From the NCBI GenBank assembly GCA_963752345.1, contig CAVVYA010000014.1, positions 108,120 to 172,119 on the forward strand: a stretch of DNA of 64,000 nucleotides, given 5' to 3'. Shown piece after piece: positions 54,594 to 63,963 of the stretch (the first letter of the stretch is position 1; every line of letters starts with the position of its first letter). Origin of the DNA: CAVVYA01 sp963752345 (GTDB lineage Bacteria > Pseudomonadota > Alphaproteobacteria > SMXQ01). Under the pieces are notes generated by a model. The model searched no databases and had not been told where the DNA came from. It saw only the letters and a list, made by a program, of their open reading frames with translations. The translations under genes were made by a program, and so were the position numbers.

Positions 54594-54990
54594 CCCCCGG
54601 TGAGGAGCTCGATGCGTTTGCCAAGCCGGTGGTCGGCAGGGGTGTTGCTGATTAGGCACCGTGATCGTCACGCTTGCAGCATGCGGCGAACCATTGCAGA
54701 CGTGGCTGGACGACGCACATTGGCCCGAAGCAAGCACCTACGCGTCCGCTGTCGGGCTTGATGTGCCTGCGGGTATGGACCCGTCCTGGTGAGGGCTCGG
54801 GGAGCGCGAGTGTGTTGGCCAACGACGGCCTCCCGCTGACGAGTGCCCAGGTGGTCGGGAGCACCGGACAGGCCGAGGCCGCGTTCAGCGACGGCACCGA
54901 TCAGGACGCCGACGTGATCGGATGAAGTCGCTGTCCCGGCAGCATGCCAAGGGGTGCAGACCCCGCGAGTTGACGGCCTGCTTCGATGGC
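54594..54990. other. GC-rich tail of the actinobacterial-type segment, no gene assigned
   Basis: About 400 bp. Short frames exist on both strands (for example 54674-54925 plus strand), but none gives a family I recognise. Frame breaks like those in GH43 may have destroyed a small gene. The segment ends abruptly where AT-rich DNA begins. Confidence 0.45.
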
Positions 54991-55015
54991 AAGTAGAGAG
55001 TGAGAATGGAATGAT
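54985..55015. other. junction between bacterial and metazoan DNA
   Basis: Composition changes within about 30 bp from very GC-rich bacterial sequence (ending near GGCCTGCTTCGATGG) to AT-rich sequence (TGATTTGGGGGTCAGAC). No repeat or attachment-site structure is visible at the boundary. Confidence 0.75.
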
Positions 55016-55579
55016 TTGGGGGTCAGACAAAATATTTATTCCCACGTGTTTTGTCCAATGTGAAGAAATGCAGAAGAAATAAATTTGTTCCTAAGATACT
55101 GATTTACAAGATCCTCCACATAGCAGTTGTTTTAGTTAGGGCAGTCAAATGAAAAGTTCAAAAAACTTAAAATCATTCCATCTCAGGCAACCTTCCCCTA
55201 CCATCTAGAAACGAAACTGATACGAATAGCTTATAATTATAGCGTTTGTTAAATACGTTTTGAAGGTGTCTAATGATAACGTCTCCATATCCAATACAAA
55301 CGACATTATGGTGCGTGGAATTGGCTGTTGACATCTAACTTGATTAGCATACCTTACAGAATTATCTGAATTACGCGATTCTTTAAACTGTAATTAGGTC
55401 AGATCATGGCTTATTTAGGGGTGGTTTTACGGGCTCAAACCTCCAAATAAATTGCCGAAAATTGTGCACAATATGCTTTTATTTGCGAAATACAGAAAAC
55501 TTAACTTTTGTGACCATGTTCACTGGAACCCCGAAATTGTTTCCTGGTTAAGCTTCTGCGTAAGATTCTACAAAAATGA

Positions 55580-55640
55580 CTAGCATCGCTCTTCTTAGCC
55601 TATTTATCCAGGCTTGGGACTCGCACATCGACGGACTGGC
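55580..55640 (+). repeat. dispersed repeat, partial copy
   Basis: Shares CCAGGCTTGGGACT and flanking words with the copies at 56309-56412 and 57210-57321. Only the central part is recognisable. Confidence 0.5.
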
Positions 55641-55828
55641 ATTACCCGTAAGCTACAACAGCGGAAGTTAAACTCCGATTGCATTCCAAAAGTTTAACGA
55701 CATCATTAGACATAAGAGGCAGTTGATATCGATGGGACGAATAGTTTCCATTTTCACCATTGGTTTAATTAAACTTTTAAACTGCGCTGTATTCAAACAG
55801 TTTAACGACAGCTATGGGGGGGGCCCGG

Positions 55829-56114
<286 letters not shown>

Positions 56115-56308
56115 GGGCACCAAGAGCCACTGACATCTATAAAAACATTTTGTACAGAGCTCACTGGACTACTGGTAATGAATGATTGGCTGGATTCTAA
56201 CAGTTAAAAAACACCAAGAGGTATAAAAGGCCGTTGACTTCAGTATAAAACCTCTTTGTAAGCCTATACTTAGTGTACTCACTGCTAAGACAATTGTTGT
56301 TTAGCTGC

Positions 56309-56412
56309 TGTTTAACGACACTTTCTCATAATTAATATGATTAGTGTCGTCATTCTCCTTTCACCAGGCTTGGGACTGGCTCTACCACAGTAAGGGTAGC
56401 GGCGGACCTTTA
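56309..56412 (+). repeat. dispersed interspersed repeat, copy 1
   Basis: About 100 bp beginning TGTTTAACGACACT and containing CCAGGCTTGGGACTGGC. Roughly 80 percent identical by eye to the inverted copy at 57210-57321. Confidence 0.7.
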
Positions 56413-56744
56413 AGGGAACAACGATCAGATTTTTGATCAGCATGCAGTAACAATTGAACGCAATTGATGCCTATATATAAAGCCTGGTGACCTAATTTTA
56501 AAGGTGTCTAAAGACAGCATCATATAATCCAATGATTACGACATCTTTTGACTGCAATGGAAAACTAGAGGACCTGGATTAATGAAGACAGGTTAAAGGT
56601 CAAGTGATTGGGTAAACCGATCGCCTCTTCATCTCTTCCCTATCTACATGAACCCACTGCTACATCGACCCACCCACTCTCGTCTCCTGTTAACGCTTTA
56701 TATAGCGCCTGCAGAAGTGCTGCTAACATGGGTATGACACTTAC

Positions 56745-56917
56745 CTCTGAGCTGCAATAGACTTCAGCATATTCCACTTGTTCTTGAGGGCGTCCAACAT
56801 GTTGGTGAGTAAGGTCCTCTCAGAGTCATCCGAGTGACACTGCTCCCGTAGACTGTAGCCGAGTCTCATCGTCGAATGATAGACTGGATGCTTGCCCGCC
56901 ATCTGCATCTGGAATTT
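56745..56917 (-). CDS. spectraplakin (dystonin/MACF1/shot) exon E
   Basis: 173-nt internal exon. Acceptor TTGTAG precedes AAATTCCAG; donor AGAG|GTAAGT follows. It reads KFQMQMAGKHPVYHSTMRLG, then YSLREQCHSDDSER and LLTNMLDALKNKWNMLKS, phase 0 in and phase 2 out. Vertebrate dystonin has a matching run (GAKHSVYDTTNRTGRSLKEK as I recall it) in its C-terminal spectrin-repeat rod. The repeat belongs to a large cytolinker joining actin and microtubules. No frameshift. Confidence 0.88.
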
Positions 56918-57885
56918 CTACAAGGCATAAAATCCCCAAATATGCATACGAATGTTTCTAGACGTTCATATAGCGCTAATATTAACGTAACAAAAATTTG
57001 ATAATGGTTTATGCGATGCTGCCTTTGGACACCTTTTAAACGCTCTCAACAGACACTATATGCTCAAAACTCGGCCATTGCACTCTGTATATCTTTCGTC
57101 AACTGAGCTGCATTATGCCATAGCAACGGTGAGAACTGTTCAGAATAATAATTCTGTCGAAGTCAACGGTCTTTGTGGCCACAAGATAATAATAGTAATT
57201 AAACTCAGGATCCACCCTTGCGCTCCGCCACTGCTCGTACTCTGGCAGTGCCAGTCCCAAGCCTGGAGAAAGGAGGAGGGCGACGCTAATCATCTTTGTT
57301 ATGACACAGTGTCGTTAAACATCAACTAACCAAACTATAGGCCTATATAAGGCCTATGTGCTTTTGTGCTTTAGTAAACGATTATTATTATTTCCACGGT
57401 TTAATAGCCACAGGATGTAATCGCTTATCAAACACCAACCTCAGTGTTCCAGCCTGTTCATCCAAATAGCCTGACTGTTACTAATATTATGGTCATGGTC
57501 TCTCCCTCTCTCCCTGGGTGCGATTTGACCGGGGCAAATACATCACACTCGGCCCCTGTGAGGCTGTGACTAGGGGATGGTCTTGTAGCCATTCTCTCTA
57601 CAATAACTTTATCCTTTACGAGTTTAGTTTGAACACAGCTCTTACATAGCTAAAGAGCAATAATCTAAATTTAAAAAAATAAATAAGTCAATTGGTTAGT
57701 CAATTAGTCAGTCACAGAGCCAGTCAATAAGCTAGCCAACCAGCCAACCTGGCAATCAACCAGCCAGGCAACCACCCCCTTCGTCCGACCATCCATCCTT
57801 CACTCACTCACACGGTCGGTCGGTCAGCCAGGCTGACCCAGCCAGCAAGTTCCAGAACTTGGATAATGTATGAGTGGAGACTTAC
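56918..57885 (-). other. spectraplakin intron between exons D and E
   Basis: About 970 bp bounded by GTAAGT and TTGTAG splice sites on the minus strand. It contains the inverted dispersed repeat at 57210-57321 and a tract of short CCAG/CAGC-rich direct repeats near 57700-57850. No other gene is seen. Confidence 0.75.
57210..57321 (-). repeat. dispersed interspersed repeat, copy 2 (inverted)
   Basis: Minus-strand copy beginning TGTTTAACGACACTG and containing CCAGGCTTGGGACTGGCA. It aligns along about 100 bp with copy 1. Confidence 0.7.
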
Positions 57886-57999
57886 TCGAAGTTCATCGAC
57901 ATCCTGTTTAGCCTTGACGGTTCCAGCTGAGATGTACTTCTTAAGGTTTCGTTCTCCATTGTCCAACCACGCCAGAAGTGTTGTCCACGAATCGTGAAA
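57886..57999 (-). CDS. spectraplakin exon D
   Basis: 114-nt exon, both phases 0. Acceptor TTTGTCTAG, donor CGA|GTAAGT. It encodes 38 residues, FHDSWTTLLAWLDNGERNLK then KYISAGTVKAKQDVDELR. This is helix A-B of a spectrin repeat with the invariant Trp, corresponding to the vertebrate dystonin stretch FHEAWSKLMEWLEESEKSL. It joins in frame to exon C before it and exon E after it. Confidence 0.88.
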
Positions 58000-58239
58000 C
58001 TAGACAAAGAACACAACTTTAATTGAACTGTGTGGTAGGCTGGTCTATTAGGTAGGTAGCTTGGTTTGTAATCGAACGATTGGGGTTTGAGTCTGCTGAG
58101 TGGGACGCTTAGTACTTAAAGTGCAAAGACCATAAGTGCAATGATAAAATTAATACAAATATGAATAAAAATATCAACAGGAGAACATAAATAGTCACAG
58201 GCTGAAGCGGTATCCGACAGCAGACAATAATATTGTTAG

Positions 58240-58449
58240 TGTTATTATTATGCATTTATTTAGCGCCACTATATCTAATGACAAAGTACCAGTCGATGGC
58301 GCTGTGTAGCCTAAATGTGAGTGGAAGACTTGCCCAAGGTCCCTAAACAGTTACGGCCTAGCCATCTCAGGGAAGAAGGATCGAACCCATACTCTCAGCG
58401 TTACTAGCCAAGCGCTGAAACTAGTCGGCTACAGATGCCTCGCGCGGTT
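58240..58449 (-). repeat. tRNA-derived SINE with conserved central domain
   Basis: On the minus strand: tRNA-like head with B-box GGGTTCGATCC (near 58378-58388), a core TAGGGACCTTGGGCAAGTC (about 58326-58344) and a 3' end GGCGCTAAATAAAT followed by ATAATAATAAC. The core and 3' end are shared with the plus-strand SINE at 63286-63517. Confidence 0.72.
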
Positions 58450-58837
58450 GAATAAAAAATAAAAATTTCAATTTTAAATACAGCCGTTAAACAACGAATA
58501 CATTAGGCCTACAAGGCACAATAATTATTGCAAAAGGCGATCTCGGTCCGATATTTAGACACCTTTAAATCTTAAGTGCACTGCGCTATTTATTTGTCAC
58601 GATTAAGAAAACGTTAATAGAACTTAAACCATAATCTACGACAAACATGTTGTGAATTTTGTTTAGCTAATTTCTGAGAAATGTTAGGCTACGTTGCATG
58701 GGTACCTTCCCAAATTTCATCTTTCTTCTTCAAATGGTTTGATATTAAGGTGAAATATCTTCAGTTTACTCAGATATTAATGTACTAAACATAAAACTGA
58801 ATTCAACATTAAGAGCTTGCTGAATAGGCCTATTATA

Positions 58838-58911
58838 CCAGACCATACCTTACCACGCCTTACCTAAGTTACCTTATCTTACCATACCATCCCATACCTT
58901 GCATGGCATAG
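58838..58911. repeat. TTACC/CATACC low-complexity tract
   Basis: Degenerate repeats of ACCATACC, CTTACC and TTATCTTACC over about 70 bp, followed by a short GATA run (58911-58922). Confidence 0.7.
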
Positions 58912-58932
58912 ATAGATAGATATAGGACGTAC

Positions 58933-59139
58933 TCTTTTGACTTCCCGTAGAGCCTGTTGTAGAAGTCTTCCGGCTTCGTCTACTTTTCGAATGAGTTTCT
59001 TCCATCGGATTTTGACTCCAACGAGAAGGTTCTTAACGTAGACCGTATCTCGTTTGCAGCCGAAGTACTTCAGGTAGGTTCCCGTGTTTTCAACGCTCAG
59101 CGCCGTCTTATTGTGAAACTCAACCTCCTTCTTCAGTTC
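58933..59139 (-). CDS. spectraplakin exon C
   Basis: 207-nt exon, both phases 0; acceptor TTCTTTGTCAG, donor AGA|GTACGT. It encodes 69 residues including ELKKEVEFHNKTALSVENTG, TYLKYFGCKRDTVYVKNLL and VGVKIRWKKLIRKVDEAGRL. The block matches vertebrate dystonin, remembered as HLKYFSQKQDVVLIKNLL, followed by a Trp-containing helix C. This is the strongest single piece of evidence for a spectraplakin and fixes the repeat within the C-terminal rod. Confidence 0.9.
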
Positions 59140-59448
59140 CTGACAAAGAAGCAGTTTCGATGGCGCTACAGAAGTCGATACGATCCAGAACAACGATGAC
59201 AACATTGGCAGATCGGTCGCTGTTTGTAAAGACCTTCAGAAAGTCCTTCACTTAAACGTTTCATGCAATCTGCTATTGATTGCTTTTCTTATAATTTTTA
59301 TTAGTCCCTGAAAGCCTGAAAGGCAGCCATGGGTATTAAGTGTGGGCGATCTATATTTCTTAGCCTCGGGGTATGAGGGTGTGTGGTCGACCATCTCCCT
59401 CGCCGTCTGATCCACGCACCGACAGTGTACGGTCAAGGTGTATGCTCA

Positions 59449-59456
59449 TCGTCGCT
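59449..59456 (+). repeat. 8-bp target site duplication of outer hAT, left
   Basis: TCGTCGCT immediately before the element; identical copy at 60762-60769. Confidence 0.9.
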
Positions 59457-60761
59457 CAGGGCCGTTTTATCCACTAGGCACAGTAGGCACTGTGCCTAGG
59501 GCCCACGAACATTTTAGGGGCCCACGAAAGTCTGAAAATGAGATATTGAAAAACTAATTTTAATGGTTGAATTTGACACGAAAAGGAAAGAAATTTCAAA
59601 TTCTAATTTAATAATTTTTGTAATTGTACTGAAACAATTTAACTTTATGCTTATTAATTAAAAGTTAAGTTAAGCTGTGCAACAGCATAGACTAAACTGT
59701 GTGTGAACTTTACGGCTCTCAATTTGCATTAGCAAGATCACTTATAACGTCTTCAAATGTCATTTTCCCGCCAGTGATGGGTAATTAAGATTTTTTAACT
59801 AATTAATTAGAATTAGCATTAGTCTACTTTGAATTTCATAATTAGGATTAGAATTTCCATTTTTAGGATTACTAATTAATTAGAATTAGAATTAGCACTC
59901 AACTAATTAACTAGAATTAGTTGCTACGTCAGAATACAAAACGACGCAAAAAATTTCTTTTACCAGTTAAGCGTTCAACCTATTAGACAAATATTTCAGA
60001 TTAAGACGAAACTCAAATTTCAATGGTTTTTATCCAATTTCTTCTTAATACTGTGGAACATATTTATATTTATATGAGATCGGACTTGCACTTTGGAATT
60101 ATTATGAGTTCTAAAGTATTGTCTTCAAGCCTATTTCTTTACTCATTTGTAACAAATCTTGCAACACCAAATTCTCGCTTCATTGATGCTGGTGTAATAG
60201 ACAACATAATGTTTGAGATGCAGCTGGAAAACGCTGAGAAATCTCACATTATTTTCTAACTAGAAGCTAAGAATGTAATTGTAAAACAGGCACTTTCCAA
60301 TTACTGTTACTTTACTGTTGGATTCTTTTATGTAGGCCCTACTGAAAGTTTTCATAAACACATGTCATAACAAAAGGCAATTCTTCCTTGAAAGATATCA
60401 TAAAAAACTCAAAACTCAAAATATTGGTTGATGTTTATTTGTTACATGAAGGCATCCAGCAAAAAGTAGGTGAGGTAATATGTAGGCATAGGTAACTATG
60501 AAGCTAATTATGAAATTTTAATTAGAATTAGACAACTTTTAATTAGTTATTATTTATTATTTAATTAGAATTAGCAACAATTTTCTTACTAATTAATTAG
60601 AATAAGAATTTAGCTACGAAACTAATTAATTAGCTAATTAAGTAATTTCTAATTAATTAGTTACCCATCACTGTTTCCCGCATTAACTCGCTTTCAGTTT
60701 GCAGTTGGGGCCTACAAATGCACGAGTGCCTAGGGCCTACGACGACCTTAAAACGGCCCTG
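59457..60761. mobile_element. non-autonomous hAT element (outer), interrupted by another
   Basis: Terminal inverted repeats CAGGGCCGTTTTA and TAAAACGGCCCTG are exact over 13 bp, with CAGGG termini typical of hAT. It is flanked by the perfect 8-bp target duplication TCGTCGCT. Total span 1305 bp; after removing the nested element (902 bp plus one 8-bp duplication) about 395 bp remain, a MITE-size non-autonomous element. GTGCCTAGGGCCCA-type sequence lies just inside both ends. No transposase coding sequence is present. Confidence 0.9.
59772..60673. mobile_element. non-autonomous hAT element (inner), nested in the outer element
   Basis: Ends CAGTGATGGGTAA and TTACCCATCACTG are exact inverted repeats (13 bp). 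The 8-bp target duplication TTTCCCGC lies on each side (59764-59771 and 60674-60681). The 902-bp body has dense subterminal TAATTAATTAGAATTAG-type motifs near each end. A 78-codon frame at 60023-60259 has no recognised domain. It inserted into the outer element, so it is younger. Confidence 0.9.
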
Positions 60762-60769
60762 TCGTCGCT
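60762..60769 (+). repeat. 8-bp target site duplication of outer hAT, right
   Basis: TCGTCGCT directly after the outer element. Confidence 0.9.
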
Positions 60770-61405
60770 AAGTTGTCTAGGCTTATTGGTTATTATACAG
60801 AAGTGCTATAGAAACAAAGCAATAACCAAACTTGCTGAACTTGGATTTTCGGAATCCGGTTTAATTTTAATGACTTTGACCCGTGACTTCAACTTGAGGG
60901 AGGGGGGAGGTGGAACTGGCGATGGCCACCCTCCCTCAAATGCATATTGGCTCTAATTTTAAGCCAAAGGAAGCGGTTAATGGGGTAAATATCATTATGC
61001 AAGCATAGCTATACAGATCTTTGTACACACAAAAGTCTTCTTGCTCAGCTAAATTAATCCAATCATATTAGCCAATCATATCAGAATACGGAAGGCTTAG
61101 TATATTGCACAAAATCAGAATTCGGAACCTAGACTCCGACCAGAAAGAAAAGGATTCGGACTAGAAAAGGAAGGTACTCGGCTAGCATGGAATCAGAGTC
61201 ACTCACCTCTTGAATCTCAATCGACGATTAGACCAGATCACAGTTAGCTTTCATCATATTTCCATAAATCTATTAACAATTAGTTAGAAGTCTTGAGATT
61301 GGTTGAGAAGTTGCCAGTTGGGATCGGAGACGTGATGGAGCAGAGACTTCATGTAAGCAGATGTGATTTTGAAAGATGCGTGTAATGTCTCGCATCATCA
61401 CTTAC

Positions 61406-61561
61406 TTCGTGGTCTCTGATCTGTTGCTGGATCATGTCTAGTGTCTTGCACTTGTTCTTGTAGGTGGCCAGCGCCTTTTCCGACTTATCCAGCCACTCGA
61501 TATGCGTCGAAAACGTCTTATGGAAAGACTCAACGGCCTTCATGTGACCTTCCATCTTCCG
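61406..61561 (-). CDS. spectraplakin exon B
   Basis: 156-nt exon, both phases 0; acceptor TTGTTTTTTGTAG, donor GAA|GTAAGT. It encodes 52 residues: RKMEGHMKAVESFHKTFSTH, IEWLDKSEKALATYKNKCKT and LDMIQQQIRDHE. FHKTFSTHIEWLDKSEKAL has the helix A pattern of a spectrin repeat with conserved Trp. It joins in frame to exon C (IRDHE-ELKKEV), as expected between helices B and C of the repeat. Confidence 0.87.
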
Positions 61562-62733
61562 CTACAAAAAACAACCGACACAAAAGACCGATACAATGAT
61601 ATCTTTTGAGATTATTATCTCGTAACAACAAAACTTTCCTGTAGCACCAAAGAAATTACGCTTCCCAACTGTTGCGGATTCCAGCCTGCTCGCTGCAGTG
61701 TTCAGTGATTTGATTCCATGGGAAGACTAGTTGTTTTTGCACATTTGCCACTTCCATTAGGGCGGAAGAGTTTGGTACTGGCGAAAGCTTGAAAGTAAAG
61801 GTCGGTCCTGCGATGCACAATGCCTCGCGTCTAGGAGCTTTCGATACGCCTATTACCGGATCAAGGACCGAATGGCCGCAGATGAGCACTTCTCCTACAT
61901 TCTACCATAGGACATTGGGTCAAAGGTATATAAGGTAATTTATAAGGTAAGGTAACTTAACCATAAAAGGCAGTGGCTGAATTAGTAAATATAAGTAATC
62001 GCACTAATCCATCATTGCGATTAATCGTCACTATCGACGTGAAAGAACTTTAATCCTATAAGAGGATGTCGTTAAACATTGGATGCTAAATGTTTTAAAA
62101 ACCTTTAAAACGTGTCTGATTGATGCTAAAATTTAAATTTATAACCCATACTAGAATGTTCCAAACTGGTGACACTTCATAATTTGGTAGATTGCATTAC
62201 CTCTATAGCCAACCAATCAATACTGGGTACCTAGGCAAAATCTTAAAAGATGGAAAGAATAAAATACAGCCCGTAAAAACAAAGTTTTTTTACTATTATC
62301 CATCTAGTATCCTATAATGCGTCTTATGAAGCAGTTACCTCTACAAATATATAGTCTGCGTTCATTTTACGTCATAGCGTGCGTTTAATAGGCAGCGCGC
62401 CCGTTTTTGTTGCGGCCAATGGCAACGCTGCGTATCGGAAAAGTTGAGTTCCCGATTCGAAAAGTTGAGTCCCCGATTCTATAAGCTTGCCTTTTTTGGG
62501 GAGCTGAAATTTTTATAGAATGAAGTGTCTGCGAGGGCGAGTCTATCTGCCAAGTTTCAGCACGATTGAATGATTGTAAGTGATCGAATTAGTCGTCGCA
62601 AGATTTGACTTTTTAGCCTGTGGCTCAAATACAATCAATCACATCAATCAAGATTTCCGTAAGTTAAACTAGATGGATAAGAACAAATGATTTCAAAGTG
62701 GAGTAAGATTTATAATCTGCCTGCGGTCCTTGC
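61562..62733 (-). other. spectraplakin intron between exons A and B
   Basis: About 1.17 kb. It would use a GC donor (AAG|GCAAGG) and the AG acceptor before exon B. A 77-codon minus-strand frame at 61656-61889 has no recognised domain. Confidence 0.65.
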
Positions 62734-62904
62734 CTTTCTCTTCTCTGCTCGTTGTATTGTTTCTGCCAGTCTTTCCTGAAGCTGTGATAGTTTTGCTTTC
62801 AGTTGTTTGGCGTCTTTGTCTCTGCACCTCACAAGCATATCTTCACCGTTCAACATGATGGCCTTCACCTCGACCTCCTTATCCATCAGTTCGTTATAAC
62901 CGGC
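62734..62904 (-). CDS. spectraplakin exon A (GC donor)
   Basis: 171-nt exon, both phases 0; acceptor GTCTTCCTTCACAG, donor AAG|GCAAGG. It encodes 57 residues including AGYNELMDKEVEVKAIMLNG, EDMLVRCRDKDAKQLKAKLS and QLQERLAETIQRAEKRK, a spectrin-repeat helix B-C unit. It joins in frame with exon B (EKRK-RKMEGHM), continuing helix C into the next helix A. No GT donor is available at a sensible place, so a GC-AG intron is inferred. Confidence 0.8.
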
Positions 62905-63008
62905 CTGTGAAGGAAGACAACCAGTTGCTAGCATGAGTAACTATAGGCTGTTGGCATATAAACCTAGGCATATCTTTACTGTTAGGCTCATGTCTATCCG
63001 ACTTCAAG

Positions 63009-63252
63009 TTTTCCATCATCGTCATCATCATCGTTGTCGTCGTCGTCGTCGTCATCATCATCATCATCATCAATCATCATCATCAGACAACCTTCTAAAT
63101 CGCCTAAAAAAGATAAAACACAGCTTATTCATCATCTTGAATCATCTTCATCATCATCATCACCATCAATCAACAACATAACAACATCAACAACAATACA
63201 ATCATCAACTTCATCATCTTTATGATCATCATCACCATCATCTGTATCACAA
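63009..63252. repeat. (CAT/CGT)n microsatellite cluster
   Basis: Interrupted runs of CATCAT, CGTCGT and CATCAC in several blocks (about 63009-63086 and 63126-63252). They create spurious Ser-, His- and Asp-rich frames on both strands. Confidence 0.9.
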
Positions 63253-63285
63253 TCATAATGATCAACGTCGTCATCATTATCTTGT

Positions 63286-63517
63286 GGGGCGCGGTGGTGT
63301 AGGGGTATGTTCGGTGCCTTGCAGCCGGAGGGTTGCGGGTTCGAATCCACCTCAAGCCGCCGCGTAGGGACCCTGGGCAAGTCCTTCACTCGCAATTGCT
63401 CATGCGCTTCGGCGTGAAACTCCGATTCAGTGTCCGCTCTGTAGTCGGGAGCGCCTCTGAGTAGAAATCTTGAAGGGGCGCTATATAAATATCTGAAATG
63501 AATGAATGAATGAATGA
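63286..63517 (+). repeat. tRNA-derived SINE with (AATG)n tail
   Basis: The head carries a perfect B-box GGTTCGAATCC (63338-63348) and an A-box-like TGGTGTAGGGG. The centre has TAGGGACCCTGGGCAAGTC (63365-63383); the 3' end is GGCGCTATATAAAT followed by AATG repeats. It is a full-length unit of about 230 bp sharing its core with the SINE at 58240-58449. Confidence 0.8.
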
Positions 63518-63815
63518 ACAAGAAGCAAATAAGATGGAGGGGAATACAGGGAGTAAAAATATTAATAATTATAAGATTGTAATTGTACTAAGAGAATTGT
63601 CGGTGTTGCTCTGTTCATGCTGGTCTTCCATTGATTTCATGGAGACATGCGCATGCGTGCCTGAAGCACTGGAGCATCATGGTCCACCCGATGAGTCAGA
63701 CTGTTCTGAGGGGAAGGGGAATGTCCATCGACCCACGGCCTCTGTTGCTTCTGCTGCTGCTTGGGGTGAATGCAATGACACATCCGTCGAAGGCAATATC
63801 TGCTGACCATCAAAT

Positions 63816-63905
63816 GGTTCTGTCCGTCTGTCTGTCTCTGTCTCTCCGTCTTGCTTTGTCTGTCTCTATTCTCTCTATCCCTTTGTCTATGTCTCTGTCT
63901 GTCTG
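63816..63905 (+). repeat. CTGT/CTCT low-complexity tract
   Basis: Pyrimidine-rich, with repeated CTGTCTGTCTC words over about 90 bp. No coding meaning. Confidence 0.8.
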
Positions 63906-63963
63906 CCCTCGGTGAACTCGGCTGACCACGACATATTTGTTTTATGCCCGTTGCTGTTAGGAC

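Larger units (their letters stand above)
58000..58932 (-). other. spectraplakin intron between exons C and D
   Basis: About 930 bp with a minus-strand SINE (58240-58449) and a low-complexity TTACC/CATACC tract (about 58838-58905). Confidence 0.75.
59140..61405 (-). other. spectraplakin intron between exons B and C
   Basis: About 2.3 kb, largely occupied by the nested hAT elements at 59457-60761. The remaining sequence shows no gene. Confidence 0.75.

Noticed and set aside
51490..54990. Horizontal transfer of bacterial genes into an animal genome
   Set aside because: Truncated genes at the joins, bacterial operon structure and indel-type errors favour misassembly; no introns or animal promoters are seen in the bacterial genes.
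54668..55045. Minus-strand frame crossing the bacterial-animal boundary
   Set aside because: It reads through the junction, so it cannot be a natural gene; no domain was seen.
61656..61889. 77-codon minus-strand frame between exons A and B
   Set aside because: It has no spectrin-repeat pattern and no suitable splice sites, and inserting it would break the A-B helix continuity.
63286..63360. Possible functional tRNA gene in the animal part
   Set aside because: The A- and B-boxes are present, but the acceptor stem does not close and the unit continues as a SINE.
63132..63521. Asp/His-rich frame in the microsatellite area
   Set aside because: It is a CAT/GAT repeat translation overlapping a SINE.
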